In this document: positions 35,530 through 44,036 of the stretch, in pieces
Numbering within the stretch: the stretch's first letter is position 1
How the letters are laid out: the number at the start of each line of letters is the position of its first letter
Assembly (NCBI GenBank): GCA_038207565.1
Contig: JBBQZQ010000001.1
Span: 62,001-126,000, forward strand
DNA: 64,000 nucleotides
Reading direction: 5' to 3'
Source: JALZAI01 sp038207565
Lineage (GTDB): Bacteria; Actinomycetota; Actinomycetes; Mycobacteriales; Jatrophihabitantaceae
Translations under genes and position numbers: made by a program
Notes under the pieces: model-generated
Database searches by the model: none
What the model was told of the DNA's origin: nothing
The model's input: only the letters and a program-made list of their open reading frames with translations

Positions 35530-36288
35530 GAACAGACATTGACCAAGAGCCTGGTCGGCCCGCTCCAACTGCTGGCGCGCTACGAAAGCAACGTCAATCC
35601 CGACCGGCACACCGTCTACGGGATGCTCGACCCGGCCGCCAACCGATGTGCCGCCAACGCCCTCGCAACTGTCTTCCACGCGCCGGCCCAGTACACCGGC
35701 GCCGTCGACTCGCACCCGTACGCCGTGGCCTACCTCGGTGGTGGCGCTCACGCCGTCGCTGACAAAGGCGGCAACGACATCGTGCGGGTCGGCCCGAACG
35801 GGCATCCGACGCGCATCGCCGTGCTGCCTCGTCAGGCCTTCCTGATCTCGCAGACCTTCGCGGACGCGAACAGCCTGCCCGCCTGCGCCGTGGGCGTCAC
35901 CTACTACACCGAGGCCGTCCCGACCGACGTCGAAGAAAGGGCCCGGCGGAAATCTCATCGTGAACACCCTCCGGCGGTCCGGAGGGCGGTGCGGGTGTCC
36001 TGCCCGCAGCAAGATCTACAAGATCAACCCGAGCACGCACATGCTGACCGAGATCGGGTCCGGGTTCGCCCAGTCGACGAACCTGGCAGTGACCAGTCGT
36101 CGCCAGGTGTATGTCACCGAACTAGGCGCCGGCCGAGTCTCGACCATACAATACGGCTCTCCGAAGCCGGTCTTCTAAGCGACGTCCCCGGTGGGCATCG
36201 AGGCCGCGAACGCCAAGTTCTACCTTTCGACGGCCCCTGCCCTGGTCGGTAAGACCTGGGTATCTCTCCGGGGAACCCGCAGCTGTAG
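35530..36288 (+). pseudogene. Decayed ScyD/ScyE family beta-propeller protein
   Basis: Family segments appear in order but in different frames. From 35560 to about 35930 the frame reads L-L-A-R-Y-E-S-N-V-N-P, then D-S-H-P-Y-A-V-A-Y-L-G and A-D-K-G-G-N-D-I-V-R-V, up to E-A-V-P-T-D-V-E-E. Near 35935 the frame shifts to G-P-G-G-N-L-I-V-N-T-L and continues as S-K-I-Y-K-I-N-P and V-Y-V-T-E-L-G-A-G-R-V-S-T-I. A TAA at 36176-36178 interrupts it, after which P-V-G-I-E-A-A-N-A-K-F-Y follows; a further shift would reach P-G-N-P-Q-L and TAG 36286-36288. The N-terminal blade and signal peptide are missing. The intact protein would be a secreted propeller protein. Confidence 0.86.
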
Positions 36289-36352
36289 TCACGTCGAGTG
36301 ATCGAGCACCCTTCTGCGCGAGCGGAGGCGGTGCGCACGATAGAACTGCGCT

Positions 36353-36886
36353 ATGACACAGATCGTGCCGCAATCGGGCAACAGCTGGCTCAGTCGCGAG
36401 GAATTCGACGCGGCGCGAGATCGGCTGCCCATCCTCTACGTCGACGCACTACCTGTCCGCGTGGACGCGGTCGGTGCGGTAACGGCCGTCGGGCTCCTGC
36501 TGCGCGTGACGGGGCACGGCCAGATCAGCCGGGCCCTGGTCTCAGGACGGGTGCTCTATCAAGAGCGCGTGCGGACGGCCCTGCTGCGGCATCTTGAGAA
36601 GGACCTCGGCCCGTTCGCGCTGCCCCGGCTGCCGACCTCCCCGCAGCCGTTCACGATCGCGGAGTACTTCCCGACCGCGGGCGTCACCGCGTTCCACGAC
36701 CCGCGGCAGCACGCGGTGTCGCTCGCGTTCGTCGTGCCGGTCGAGGGGGACTGCGAACCGCAGCAGGACGCGCTCGAGCTGACCTGGCTGACCCCCGCCG
36801 AGGCGACGGACTCGGATCTGCAGGCCGAGATGGCCGGCGGCCAGGGGACGCTGCTGCGCCAGGCGCTGGCGCACTGCGGCTGCTGA
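36353..36886 (+). CDS. NUDIX-fold DUF4916 family protein
   Basis: The 177-residue protein has the DUF4916/NUDIX-like fold. The N-terminal N-S-W-L-S-R-E-E-F-D-A-A-R and L-P-I-L-Y-V-D-A-L-P-V-R, then R-H-L-E-K-D-L-G-P-F-A-L-P-R-L-P and A-E-Y-F-P, are shared with actinobacterial DUF4916 proteins. No canonical Nudix box is present, so pyrophosphohydrolase activity is doubtful. It follows the ScyD/ScyE pseudogene by 64 bp on the same strand. Confidence 0.8.
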   Translation: MTQIVPQSGNSWLSREEFDAARDRLPILYVDALPVRVDAVGAVTAVGLLLRVTGHGQISRALVSGRVLYQERVRTALLRHLEKDLGPFALPRLPTSPQPFTIAEYFPTAGVTAFHDPRQHAVSLAFVVPVEGDCEPQQDALELTWLTPAEATDSDLQAEMAGGQGTLLRQALAHCGC

Positions 36887-36948
36887 GCGACCGGCTGTCG
36901 CCAAACGGGCTGGACGGTCTTCTGAAACGCGGAAGGGGGCCTCACGAG

Positions 36949-37950
<1,002 letters not shown>

Positions 37951-38136
37951 GCAAACCCACGTGGCGGCAATCGATAGGGTGTGACCACTTGATGATCGAT
38001 GGCTGATAACTCTTGACCGCATCCGGTCGCAGGCTGTTCACTGTCGACCGACCGGCAGCGGATGGCCGGCCCCGTTGCAGGCTGCGCGTTTGTCGTCGGA
38101 GGCCCAGACGCTGTCGAAGAGAGCGGAGCGGATCGT

Positions 38137-39228
38137 GTGACCGTGTATCAGACCGGGGCCCGACTGTCCGATGGCCGCGACCTCATCTACTTTGACGAGT
38201 CACCCGGGATCGATCGCACGACACCGGATCGTCGCGCGCTCGAGCCGACGAGCGTCTTCAGTGAGATGCGCCGCGATGCGATCACCGACGAGTGGGTGAT
38301 CGTGGCGTCGCACCGCCAGGGACGTACCTACCACCCGCCGAGCGATTCCTGTCCACTGTGTCCGACCACTGCGGACAATCTCACCGAGATTCCCTCGTCC
38401 TGCTACGACGTGGTCGTGTTCGAGAACCGGTTCCCCTCACTCAGTCAGGGCGTCCCGGACGTCGAGCGGCTGGTGAGCGGCAACGAGTTGTTCCGGCGCC
38501 GGCCCGGCGTCGGCCGATGCGAGGTCGTGGTGTTCAGCGACGACCACCAGGCGTCCTTCGGCGATCTGTCGCCGGCCCGCGTACGAACGATCGTCGACGC
38601 GTGGGCCGACCGCACGGCGGCGATGGGCGCGATGGATTACGTGGAGCAGGTCTTCCCGTTCGAGAACCGCGGGGAGGAGATCGGCGTGACGCTCAGCCAC
38701 CCGCACGGCCAGATCTATGGCTATCCCTTCGTCACGCCGCGCACCGAGCGCATGTTGACGACGGCGCGCCGCTACGCCGACCGATCTGGCGGCAACCTGT
38801 TCGCCGACGTGCTGCGTGCCGAGCGGGACGCGGCCGAGCGTGTCGTGCAGCGCAGCGAGCACTGGACCGCGTTCGTCCCGGCTGCGGCGCGCTGGCCGGT
38901 CGAGGTGCACGTGTACCCCAACAAGCGCGTGCTGGACCTCAATGGGCTCAGCGACGCGCAGCGCGACGATTTCGCCGCCGTCTACCTCGACGTGCTGCAC
39001 CGACTCGACGGCCTCTACGGCGTGGCGATGCCCTACATCGCGTCGTGGAACCAGGCGCCGGTGCGCGTAGACCGCGAGCATGCCTACCTGCACCTGCAAC
39101 TGTTCTCCATCCGCCGCGCGCCCGACAAGCTGAAGTATCTCGCCGGGTCCGAGTCGGGCATGGGCGTGTTCGTCAACGACATCGTCCCGGAGCGGATGGC
39201 GGCGATGCTGCGGAACGTCCGCGTGTGA
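38137..39228 (+). CDS. galT: Galactose-1-phosphate uridylyltransferase
   Basis: The 363-residue enzyme transfers UMP from UDP-glucose to galactose-1-phosphate in the Leloir pathway. C-P-L-C near residue 68 supplies zinc ligands, F-E-N-R-F-P-S-L is the nucleotide-binding segment, and H-P-H-G-Q carries the nucleophilic His. The GTG at 38137 with GAGCGGAG upstream is the best start; the upstream frame is unlike GalT. It overlaps galK by 4 bp (GTGA). No galE or transporter is in the window. Confidence 0.94.
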   Translation: MTVYQTGARLSDGRDLIYFDESPGIDRTTPDRRALEPTSVFSEMRRDAITDEWVIVASHRQGRTYHPPSDSCPLCPTTADNLTEIPSSCYDVVVFENRFPSLSQGVPDVERLVSGNELFRRRPGVGRCEVVVFSDDHQASFGDLSPARVRTIVDAWADRTAAMGAMDYVEQVFPFENRGEEIGVTLSHPHGQIYGYPFVTPRTERMLTTARRYADRSGGNLFADVLRAERDAAERVVQRSEHWTAFVPAAARWPVEVHVYPNKRVLDLNGLSDAQRDDFAAVYLDVLHRLDGLYGVAMPYIASWNQAPVRVDREHAYLHLQLFSIRRAPDKLKYLAGSESGMGVFVNDIVPERMAAMLRNVRV

Positions 39229-40337
39229 GTCGCGACGCTGTGTGGACGGCGCCGGGACGGGTCAACCTGATCGGCGAGCACACCGACTACAACAATGGAT
39301 TCGTGCTGCCGTTCGCGCTGCCCCTCGGCGTCACGGCCCGAGCCACCCGGCGCGACGATGACGTCCTGCGGGTGACCAGCACCGATTTCACCGAGGTGGC
39401 CGAGGTGCACCTGTCGCATCTCGAACCGGGCGGGATCCCAGCCTGGGCCGCCTACGTCGCAGGTGTCGCGTGGAGCCTGCGACGTGCCGGGCACCACATC
39501 GGCGGCGCGGATGTCTCGCTCGAGAGTGACCTGCCGGTCGGGGCGGGGCTGTCGTCGTCGGCCGCAGTGGAATGCGCAGCGGCCGGTGCGCTGGCCGACG
39601 CCTACGGCTGCGAGCTGCCGCCCCACGAGATGGTCCGCCTGTGCCACGAAGCGGAGAACCAGTTCGTCGGTGTGCCGAGCGGAATGCTCGACCAGAGCGC
39701 ATCCGTGCTGTGCCGAGCGGGGCACGTGCTGTTCCTCGACGTGCGCAGTGGTGAGACCCGGCAGGTGCCGCTGCCGCTGAGGGAGCAGCAGCTGACTGTT
39801 CTCGTCATCGATACGCGAGCCTCGCACCGGCTTGCCGATGGCGAGTACGCCAAGCGACGCCAGGAGTGCGAGCGGGCCGCCGAGCGCCTCGGTGTCAGCA
39901 GCCTGCGTGAGATTGCCGGCATCGACGACGCGCTCCGGCGACTGGCCGACGACGACGTGCTGCGCCGGCGCGCCAAGCACGTCCTCACCGAGAACGCGCG
40001 GGTCGAACAGACCGTCGCCGTACTGGAGTCCGGCGCCCCGGCATCCGAGATCGGGCCGCTGCTGACGGCGTCGCACATCTCCTTGCGTGACGACTTCGAG
40101 GTGTCGAGCGCAGAACTCGATCTTGCGGTCGAGGCGTCGTTGGCCTCCGGTGCCCACGGGGCGCGGATGACCGGCGGCGGTTTCGGCGGGAGCACAATCG
40201 CGCTGGTCGGGGCCGAGGCAGCACACTCGATCGGCGACGCGGTCCTCGCGGCGTTCGCCGCGGCCGGTATGCACGAGCCTCGCCTGTTCCCCGCGGTCCC
40301 CTCGGACGGGGCGCACCGTCTCGATCAGGACGACTGA
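39225..40337 (+). CDS. galK: Galactokinase
   Basis: The 370-residue GHMP kinase phosphorylates galactose to galactose-1-phosphate with ATP. It has the galactokinase signature G-R-V-N-L-I-G-E-H-T-D-Y-N at about 10-22, the ATP loop P-V-G-A-G-L-S-S-S-A-A, and the third motif G-G-G-F-G-G-S-T near 330. The GTG at 39225 overlaps the galT stop, so the two are translated together under the upstream DeoR regulator. The 3' end overlaps the tail of the leftward decayed MFS gene. Confidence 0.94.
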   Translation: MSRDAVWTAPGRVNLIGEHTDYNNGFVLPFALPLGVTARATRRDDDVLRVTSTDFTEVAEVHLSHLEPGGIPAWAAYVAGVAWSLRRAGHHIGGADVSLESDLPVGAGLSSSAAVECAAAGALADAYGCELPPHEMVRLCHEAENQFVGVPSGMLDQSASVLCRAGHVLFLDVRSGETRQVPLPLREQQLTVLVIDTRASHRLADGEYAKRRQECERAAERLGVSSLREIAGIDDALRRLADDDVLRRRAKHVLTENARVEQTVAVLESGAPASEIGPLLTASHISLRDDFEVSSAELDLAVEASLASGAHGARMTGGGFGGSTIALVGAEAAHSIGDAVLAAFAAAGMHEPRLFPAVPSDGAHRLDQDD

Positions 40338-41275
40338 ACCGGCGGCATACTCGGCGTGCTGGTGCGCGCCAGCCGGATGCCGGCATTGCCGATGAGTGCG
40401 AGCGAGGGTTGCGCCGTCTCGAGTGCGGCGGTGAAATCTGCTCCCGGGATGCGCAGCACCCGGTAGTCGGATCGGGCGACGACAGTCGCGGAACGCGGTG
40501 CGCCATGCAACAGTTCCAGCTCGCCCACGTATCCCGGAGCGTTCACGTCCGGTAGATCGCGGGCCGCACCGTCGAGCACCGCCAGCACCGCCAGCACCGT
40601 CGAGTACCGCCAGTACCGCCAGCACCGCCAGCACCGCCAGCACCGCCAGCACCGCCAGCACCGCCATCACACCGTCCTCCAGCACCCAATAGCTCGCGCG
40701 CGTCCTCGCCCTGTCGGATGAGCACCGCTCCCGCGTCGACGGTCTCCGCACTCGCGCTGGCGGCGAGATGCTCGAGCAGGCCGCGTGACGCGCCGGTGAA
40801 CAGCTCCAGGCGCTTGAGCAGCGCGATCACACTGTTCGCGGTGACCAGGTCGCGGACTCAGCGACCACCTCGGGAATCAGCGCGCCGGAGGCGGGTCGGA
40901 TGGGGGACGCCGCCGCGGCGACGAACGCGCTGGACGCGAGCAGCGCGTAGAGCGACGAGTCGGTCTGCACGATCAGCAGGACGAGAGCGGTGGCACCGGC
41001 CGACGTGATCGCGCTGCCGAGCAGCACTTGCCGCCGGTCGTACCGGTCGGCCACGCCACACCTGCGTACCCGCCGATCACCATGCCGGTAACCCAGCGCA
41101 CCGTCACGAGGGCGGTGACCCACCCCGCCGAATGCGTGCGGTCATAGACGTAGGCGGTCAGGACGATGATGTAGGACCAGGACGCCGATCCGTCGATGAT
41201 GAACGCGAGCACCAGCGTCCGTAGGTCGTGCCCGCGCAGCACTCCGGCCCACCGCTTGGCTGCCGATCTGACCAC
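40325..41275 (-). pseudogene. Decayed MFS transporter-cyclic nucleotide-binding fusion
   Basis: Reading leftward from 41275, the first part is an MFS N-terminal half (L-A-F-I-I-D-G-S-A-S-W-S-Y, then A-D-R-Y-D-R-R-Q-V-L-L, then A-L-I-P-E-V-V), with a frame change near 41055 and another near 40855. After D-L-V-T-A-N-S-V the middle and C-terminal transporter helices are missing and the sequence passes straight into a cNMP domain (L-K-R-L-E-L-F-T-G-A-S, G-Y-V-G-E-L-E-L-L-H-G-A-P-R-S-A-T-V). That domain is broken again near 40700 and holds a 9-bp minisatellite. The intact form in actinobacteria is an MFS permease with a C-terminal cNMP sensor. Confidence 0.85.
40575..40665. repeat. About ten 9-bp repeats (AGCACCGCC)
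   Basis: The unit AGCACCGCC recurs ten times from 40575 to 40665, with AGTACCGCC variants at 40603 and 40612 and one extra G at 40602 that shifts the phase. On the leftward strand one frame gives repeated Ala-Val-Leu. It lies within the cNMP-domain part of the pseudogene, where it interrupts the strand that follows V-L-E-D-G-V. Confidence 0.93.
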
Positions 41276-41308
41276 GGCTGATCCGGGTCAGGCCGTTCAG
41301 CCGGACGG

Positions 41309-41466
41309 TCAGACCTCGGTCTTCTCGTCGGCCGCCCGAGCCTCGCCGCGCGCAGACAGCTTGTCGCGGTTGCGGGGTCGATGATCGTGTCGATGAACGC
41401 GTGGCCCTCGGTGTCGTCGTCGCCCTCGGTCCGCTGCTCGACCGGCGTGCCGGTGTTCTCGGTCAT
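41309..41466 (-). pseudogene. Possible small acidic protein with one frameshift
   Basis: From ATG 41466 the frame reads M-T-E-N-T-G-T-P-V-E-Q-R-T-E-G-D-D-D-T-E-G-H-A-F-I-D, and near 41370 a one-base shift would continue as N-R-D-K-L-S-A-R-G-E-A-R-A-A-D-E-K-T-E-V and stop at 41309. The result is a hydrophilic protein of about 52 residues. D-D-D-T-E-G-H-A-F recalls small actinobacterial proteins of unknown role. The weak RBS and the shift make this uncertain. Confidence 0.32.
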
Positions 41467-41534
41467 GCGCCATCCGCTGCTGGCTGATCCCGTGCTGGTT
41501 TCGCGAGCCTGTGCGCTGCCGCGTCCGGCCGCAG

Positions 41535-42296
41535 TCACCTTCCCGACAACCCGCGGACCCGGTCGACCTGATCGACCAACCACTCGCACCAGCGCTCGAC
41601 GCCATCGCCGGTGCGCGCACTGAGTTCGAGCACGTCGGCCTGCGGATTCACCGCGGCGAGGTTGCGACGGAAGAGTGCCAGGTCGAAATCCAGGTAGGGC
41701 AGCAGGTCGATCTTGTTCATCAGTACGACATCGGCCGAGCGGAACATCACCGGATACTTGAGCGGCTTGTCCTCGCCCTCGGTGACCGCGTAGATCATCG
41801 CTCGCGCATGTTCACCGACGTCGAACTCGGCCGGACAGACCAGGTTGCCGACATTCTCGACTAGCACCAGGTCGAGCGAGGCGAGTGGCAGGCGTGACAG
41901 CGCCGATCGGACCATCGGCGCGTCGAGGTGGCATTCGCCGCCGAAGCCGTTGCCAGTGTTGATCAGCTCGATCGCCGCGCCCAGCCCGCGCAGCCGGTCG
42001 GCGTCCAGACTGGTCTCGATGTCACCCTCGATGATGCCGATCCGCATCTGCCCGTTCAGCCGCAACAGGGCCTCGCCCAGCAGTGTCGTCTTCCCGGCTC
42101 CGGGTGAGGACATCAGATTCACCGCGCAGGCGCCGGCGCTCTCGAGGTCGGCCCGGTTCAGCGCGGCGCTCCGGTCGTTCTCGCCGAAGATCGCCTCCAG
42201 CACCTGCACGCGCTCGGATCCGGTCTCGTAGGCGGACATGTCGTCGGGACCGTGGGCGTGGGCCGTTCCGTCGTCGTGGCGGTGGAAGCGCCCCAT
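41535..42296 (-). CDS. hypB: Hydrogenase/urease nickel incorporation GTPase HypB
   Basis: The 253-residue GTPase delivers nickel to the hydrogenase large subunit. The N-terminal His-rich stretch (R-F-H-R-H-D, A-H-A-H-G) can store Ni, S-S-P-G-A-G-K-T-T-L is the P-loop, E-C-H-L-D-A and E-N-V-G-N-L-V-C-P-A are family-specific metal and switch motifs, and N-K-I-D gives guanine specificity. It lies two bases after hypA on the same leftward transcript, divergent from hhyS. Confidence 0.95.
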   Translation of the reverse strand: MGRFHRHDDGTAHAHGPDDMSAYETGSERVQVLEAIFGENDRSAALNRADLESAGACAVNLMSSPGAGKTTLLGEALLRLNGQMRIGIIEGDIETSLDADRLRGLGAAIELINTGNGFGGECHLDAPMVRSALSRLPLASLDLVLVENVGNLVCPAEFDVGEHARAMIYAVTEGEDKPLKYPVMFRSADVVLMNKIDLLPYLDFDLALFRRNLAAVNPQADVLELSARTGDGVERWCEWLVDQVDRVRGLSGR

Positions 42297-42298
42297 CG

Positions 42299-42640
42299 CT
42301 ATACCTCCGCCAGCTCGAGCTCGGTCACCAGGAACTCCTCACCGCTCAGCACCGTGACGTCCAGCCCGCCACAGCCCGAACAGGCGAAGGCGACCACCGC
42401 GCCGAGCGCGTGCTCGCCTCCGCAAGACCCGCAGCGCAGCACCGCCGGCACCCGCTCGATCGCAAGCACAGAACCCTCCAGTTCGGTGTCGGACGTGATC
42501 ATCGACCAGCAGAACTCGAGCGTGTCTGGGACGACCTGGCGAAGCTGGCCGATCCGCAGATGGATCACGTCGACAGCTCGGTCGTCCGCACGCCGCGTCA
42601 CGATGTCGGCGATCGCGCCGCATAGCGAGAGTTCATGCAC
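42299..42640 (-). CDS. hypA: Hydrogenase nickel incorporation protein HypA
   Basis: The 113-residue protein begins V(M)-H-E-L-S-L, where His2 and Glu3 bind nickel, and has the zinc site C-G-S-C and C-S-G-C in its C-terminal half. It hands nickel to the large subunit together with HypB. GTG 42640 is chosen because HypA proteins start right before H-E-L; an upstream in-frame ATG at 42676 would add 12 residues. hypA and hypB are adjacent and divergent from the structural genes across a 267-bp regulatory gap. Confidence 0.94.
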   Translation of the reverse strand: MHELSLCGAIADIVTRRADDRAVDVIHLRIGQLRQVVPDTLEFCWSMITSDTELEGSVLAIERVPAVLRCGSCGGEHALGAVVAFACSGCGGLDVTVLSGEEFLVTELELAEV

Positions 42641-42800
42641 GGGCGCCATCCCCATGGCCTCTGCGCCCGGCGGCAAGCGGGGCGCGGACGGGCACTGCAG
42701 GCTCTGAGATCTCAGGGTCGTGAATGCGGCTCAGTGTGCGCGCGGCGCGAGTGGCCGTCAATGTGCTGATAGGCAACTCGTGGTAATGATCAAGATTCTC

Positions 42801-42830
42801 TTGACAGGCCCAAATGCACGAGCGTAGGAA
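42801..42830 (+). promoter_or_regulatory. Candidate promoter of the hydrogenase operon
   Basis: TTGACA (42801-42806) is a consensus -35, and TAGGAA (42825-42830) fits a -10 with 18-bp spacing. Transcription would start near 42837, about 70 bp before hhyS. The rest of the 267-bp gap shows no clear repressor palindrome. The assignment rests on sequence only. Confidence 0.5.
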
Positions 42831-42907
42831 CGTGACCGAGACCACTCAGGCGAATCGAGAGACGATTCCTGTGGCAGGGACCGCGCAGGTCCCGGAGAGC
42901 GGTGGCG

Positions 42908-43963
42908 ATGCTCACGGAAGAAGCAATCAAAGCCGAAGAAACCTTGATCCACGTGCTGTGGATCAACGCGGGTCTCAGCTGTGACGGTGATTCCGTCGCG
43001 CTGACGGCCGCCACCCAGCCGACCATCGAGGAGATCGCTCTCGGCGCGCTGCCGGGGTTGCCCAAGGTCGCGGTGCACTGGCCCTTGATCGATTTCGAGT
43101 GTGGGCCCAACGGGGGGGCCGACGACTTCCTCGAATGGTTCTTCAAGGCCGACCGCGGTGAGCTCGAGCCCTTCGTGCTCGTCGTCGAAGGGTCGATCCC
43201 CAACGAGCAACTGCACGACGAGGGCTACTGGTGCGGCTTCGGCAACAACCCGGCCACCGGTCAACCGATGACGACCAGCGAGTGGCTCGACCGGCTCGCG
43301 CCGAAAGCCACGGCCATCATCGCCGCGGGCACCTGCGCGACCTACGGCGGTATCCACGCGATGGCCGGGAACCCGACCGGTGCGATGGGCGTACCGGACT
43401 ATCTCGGCTGGGACTGGAAGTCCAAGGCAGACATTCCGATCGTCTGCGTACCAGGTTGCCCGATCCAACCGGACAACCTCTCCGAGACGATCACGTACCT
43501 GCTCTACATGGCCACCGGCCAGGCGCCGATGATCCCGCTCGATGACGCGCTGCGCCCAACCTGGCTGTTCGGCAAGACGGTTCACGAGGGCTGCGATCGT
43601 GCCGGTTACTACGAGCAGGGCGACTTCGCCACCGAATACGGGTCTCCGAAGTGCATTGTGAAGCTCGGTTGCTGGGGTCCGGTCGTCAAGTGCAACGTCC
43701 CCAAGCGGGGGTGGATGAACGGCATCGGCGGTTGCCCCAACGTGGGGGGTATCTGCATCGGCTGCACCATGCCGGGGTTCCCCGACAAGTTCATGCCGTT
43801 CATGGACGAACCACCCGGCGGGAAGCTCTCCACGGCGGCGGTCGGGGTCTACGGCAAGGCGATCCGCAACCTGCGACAGGTCACGACCAAGACGGTGGAC
43901 AAGGAGCCGAAGTGGCGCACGAAGGGCCGGCAGCTCACGACCGGCGCCAGGCGCACCTGGTGA
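42908..43963 (+). CDS. hhyS: [NiFe]-hydrogenase group 1h small subunit
   Basis: The 351-residue iron-sulfur subunit passes electrons from the active site of a high-affinity hydrogenase. Near the N-terminus the proximal cluster segment reads G-L-S-C-D-G-D-S-V, so Asp28 stands where a second Cys of C-x2-C is usual; this Asp ligand is a hallmark of group 1h enzymes. Further cluster ligands are in A-G-T-C-A-T-Y-G-G, V-P-G-C-P-I-Q-P, K-L-G-C-W-G-P-V-V-K-C-N and G-G-C-P-N-V-G-G-I-C-I-G-C. No twin-arginine signal is present, so it acts in the cytosol or on the inner membrane face. GTG 42902 is an alternative start; GGAG precedes both. Confidence 0.96.
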   Translation: MLTEEAIKAEETLIHVLWINAGLSCDGDSVALTAATQPTIEEIALGALPGLPKVAVHWPLIDFECGPNGGADDFLEWFFKADRGELEPFVLVVEGSIPNEQLHDEGYWCGFGNNPATGQPMTTSEWLDRLAPKATAIIAAGTCATYGGIHAMAGNPTGAMGVPDYLGWDWKSKADIPIVCVPGCPIQPDNLSETITYLLYMATGQAPMIPLDDALRPTWLFGKTVHEGCDRAGYYEQGDFATEYGSPKCIVKLGCWGPVVKCNVPKRGWMNGIGGCPNVGGICIGCTMPGFPDKFMPFMDEPPGGKLSTAAVGVYGKAIRNLRQVTTKTVDKEPKWRTKGRQLTTGARRTW

Positions 43964-44036
43964 TCCGCGATGCGGCCGGCCGCGGCTCCGCGGCCGGGCG
44001 TCCTGCAGTTCTCGCCAACCTCAGAGAGGCGACGCC

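Noticed and set aside
39084..40751. A leftward open frame of 555 codons opposite galK
   Set aside because: It is antisense to a clear galactokinase; only its first part is real sequence from the decayed cNMP gene and its repeats.
42832..42984. A 50-codon rightward frame starting GTG ahead of and inside hhyS
   Set aside because: It overlaps the hhyS start in another frame, has no family resemblance, and a good RBS exists for hhyS itself. A leader peptide cannot be excluded, but nothing supports it.
42908..43963. Twin-arginine signal on the hydrogenase small subunit
   Set aside because: The N-terminus has no R-R-x-F-x-K and no hydrophobic segment; the enzyme is cytosolic like other group 1h members.
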